Of a stretch of 5,789 bases of DNA, positions 5,130-5,789 are shown piece after piece. Source of the DNA: JAMCZU01 sp964479405 (GTDB taxonomy: Bacteria > Patescibacteriota > UBA1384 > UBA12157 > JAENIV01); assembly GCA_964479405.1 (NCBI GenBank), contig CAYZMA010000044.1, positions 1 through 5,789 of the forward strand, written 5' to 3'. How positions within the stretch are numbered: the first letter of the stretch is position 1; the number at the start of each line of letters is the position of its first letter. Position numbers and translations under genes: made by a program. Below the pieces are notes generated by a model. That model was not told where the DNA came from, did no database searches, and saw only the letters and a list, made by a program, of their open reading frames with translations.

Positions 5130-5789
5130 CTATTTTAATTTACGCCGGATAAAGGCCGGAACTTCCAATTCGTCTTCAAGATTTTCATCGCTGTCAAATT
5201 CATCTGGTAATTGTTGTGGCTGGGCTTGCGGTTGTGGTTGTTGTTGGTAACTTGAAACAGCTTGCGGTCTTTGATTTTGGCTGGACATTTTATCAAAACC
5301 TTGTCTCGGACGCCTGTCAACATCAAAACCAGTGGCAATAACAGTAATTTTAATTTCGCCAGACATAGCCTCATCAATAATTGATCCGAAAATAACATTG
5401 GCGTCTGGATCAGCCGCTTCGGTAATAGCTTTAGCCGCTTCGTCAATTTCATACATTCCCATATCTGGTCCACCGGTAATGTTAAACAAAATGCCTTTGG
5501 CGCCGTCAATAGAAAGCTCAAGTAAAGGAGAATCAATGGCGGCTCGTGCCGCTTCAATGGCTCGGTTATCACCCGAAGCGCGACCAATACCCATTAAAGC
5601 TGAACCGGCGTCAGCCATAATGGTGCGAACATCGGCAAAGTCCACATTAATAATACCATGCAAAGTAATTAAATCGGAAATTCCTTGGACACCTTGCCTG
5701 AGAACGTCATCAACAATACCGAAGGCGTCAAAGAGTGAAGTCTTTTTATCGATAATTGACAATAACCGATCATTAGGAATAGTAATTAA
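5130..5789 (-). CDS. ftsZ: Cell division protein FtsZ, C-terminal part (cut by window edge)
   Basis: The C-terminal 219 residues of FtsZ, the tubulin-like GTPase that forms the cytokinetic ring at the inner face of the membrane. The visible frame runs through the right edge (IPNDRLLSIIDKKTSLFDAF...), so the true start and GTP-binding half lie outside. A TTG at 5762 is not a start, since conserved family sequence continues upstream of it. Seen in order: the core helix with VLRQGVQGISDLI; the T7 synergy loop NVDFAD (48-53 of the visible part), with the Asp residues that complete the neighbour's GTPase site; GPDMGMYEIDEAA; the C-terminal subdomain to about 160; a Gln/Pro-rich disordered linker (about 165-198); and an acidic-then-basic C-terminal peptide DELEVPAFIRRKLK (206-219), the conserved tail that binds FtsA- or SepF-type membrane tethers. 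The stop is TAG, 92 nt before nrdJ. Confidence 0.97.
   Translation of the reverse strand, partial: LITIPNDRLLSIIDKKTSLFDAFGIVDDVLRQGVQGISDLITLHGIINVDFADVRTIMADAGSALMGIGRASGDNRAIEAARAAIDSPLLELSIDGAKGILFNITGGPDMGMYEIDEAAKAITEAADPDANVIFGSIIDEAMSGEIKITVIATGFDVDRRPRQGFDKMSSQNQRPQAVSSYQQQPQPQAQPQQLPDEFDSDENLEDELEVPAFIRRKLK

Noticed and set aside
1..5789. UGA recoding as in Gracilibacteria/SR1
   Set aside because: None of the five genes uses TGA as a stop, which is suggestive, but none contains an in-frame TGA either, and glycines are encoded by GGN. Five genes are too few; the standard code suffices.

Overview
This AT-rich window carries five protein-coding genes, all on the minus strand. Read in the direction of transcription (right to left) they are: the 3' end of ftsZ; an adenosylcobalamin-dependent class II ribonucleotide reductase gene (nrdJ) interrupted by a 405-residue intein; a cob(I)alamin adenosyltransferase gene (cobO/btuR); a small membrane-anchored DUF4430 (transcobalamin C-terminal-like) protein; and a thioredoxin. 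The standard genetic code fits: all frames are open, and the stops are TAA (nrdJ, cobO, DUF4430) or TAG (ftsZ, thioredoxin). The small compact genes, the strong AGGAGG-type ribosome sites, the intein-bearing NrdJ and the division gene next to a nucleotide-metabolism gene suggest an uncultivated Candidate Phyla Radiation (Patescibacteria) type bacterium. That assignment is inference from style, not from a marker comparison.

Layout. Positions 5789-5130 hold the C-terminal 219 residues of FtsZ, cut by the right edge. Positions 5129-5038 are a 92-nt leader for nrdJ in which CCUCCUU can pair perfectly with the nrdJ Shine-Dalgarno AAGGAGG. Positions 5037-1516 hold nrdJ, with the intein at 4173-2959 placed exactly before the catalytic thiyl-radical cysteine. 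cobO (1508-996) starts 7 nt after nrdJ ends. A gap of 80 nt contains a candidate promoter, then comes the DUF4430 gene (915-508), and 16 nt later the thioredoxin gene (491-159). The left end (1-158) has no protein gene. It holds a near-consensus rightward promoter and a long hairpin (115-185) that together look like a small RNA gene of about 90 nt, overlapping and antisense to the end of the thioredoxin gene. I see nothing I can support in 1-64.

How the genes may work together. NrdJ makes deoxyribonucleotides with adenosylcobalamin and needs a dithiol reductant. CobO makes adenosylcobalamin from scavenged corrinoid. The DUF4430 protein resembles the C-terminal domain of animal cobalamin carriers and could capture cobalamin outside the membrane. 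Thioredoxin could re-reduce NrdJ. The block can therefore be read as a compact 'B12 capture - activation - use - re-reduction' module. The cobalamin-binding role of the DUF4430 protein is the untested link. The small RNA exposes a CCUCCUU loop complementary to the ribosome sites of nrdJ and thioredoxin, so it is a candidate regulator of the same block.
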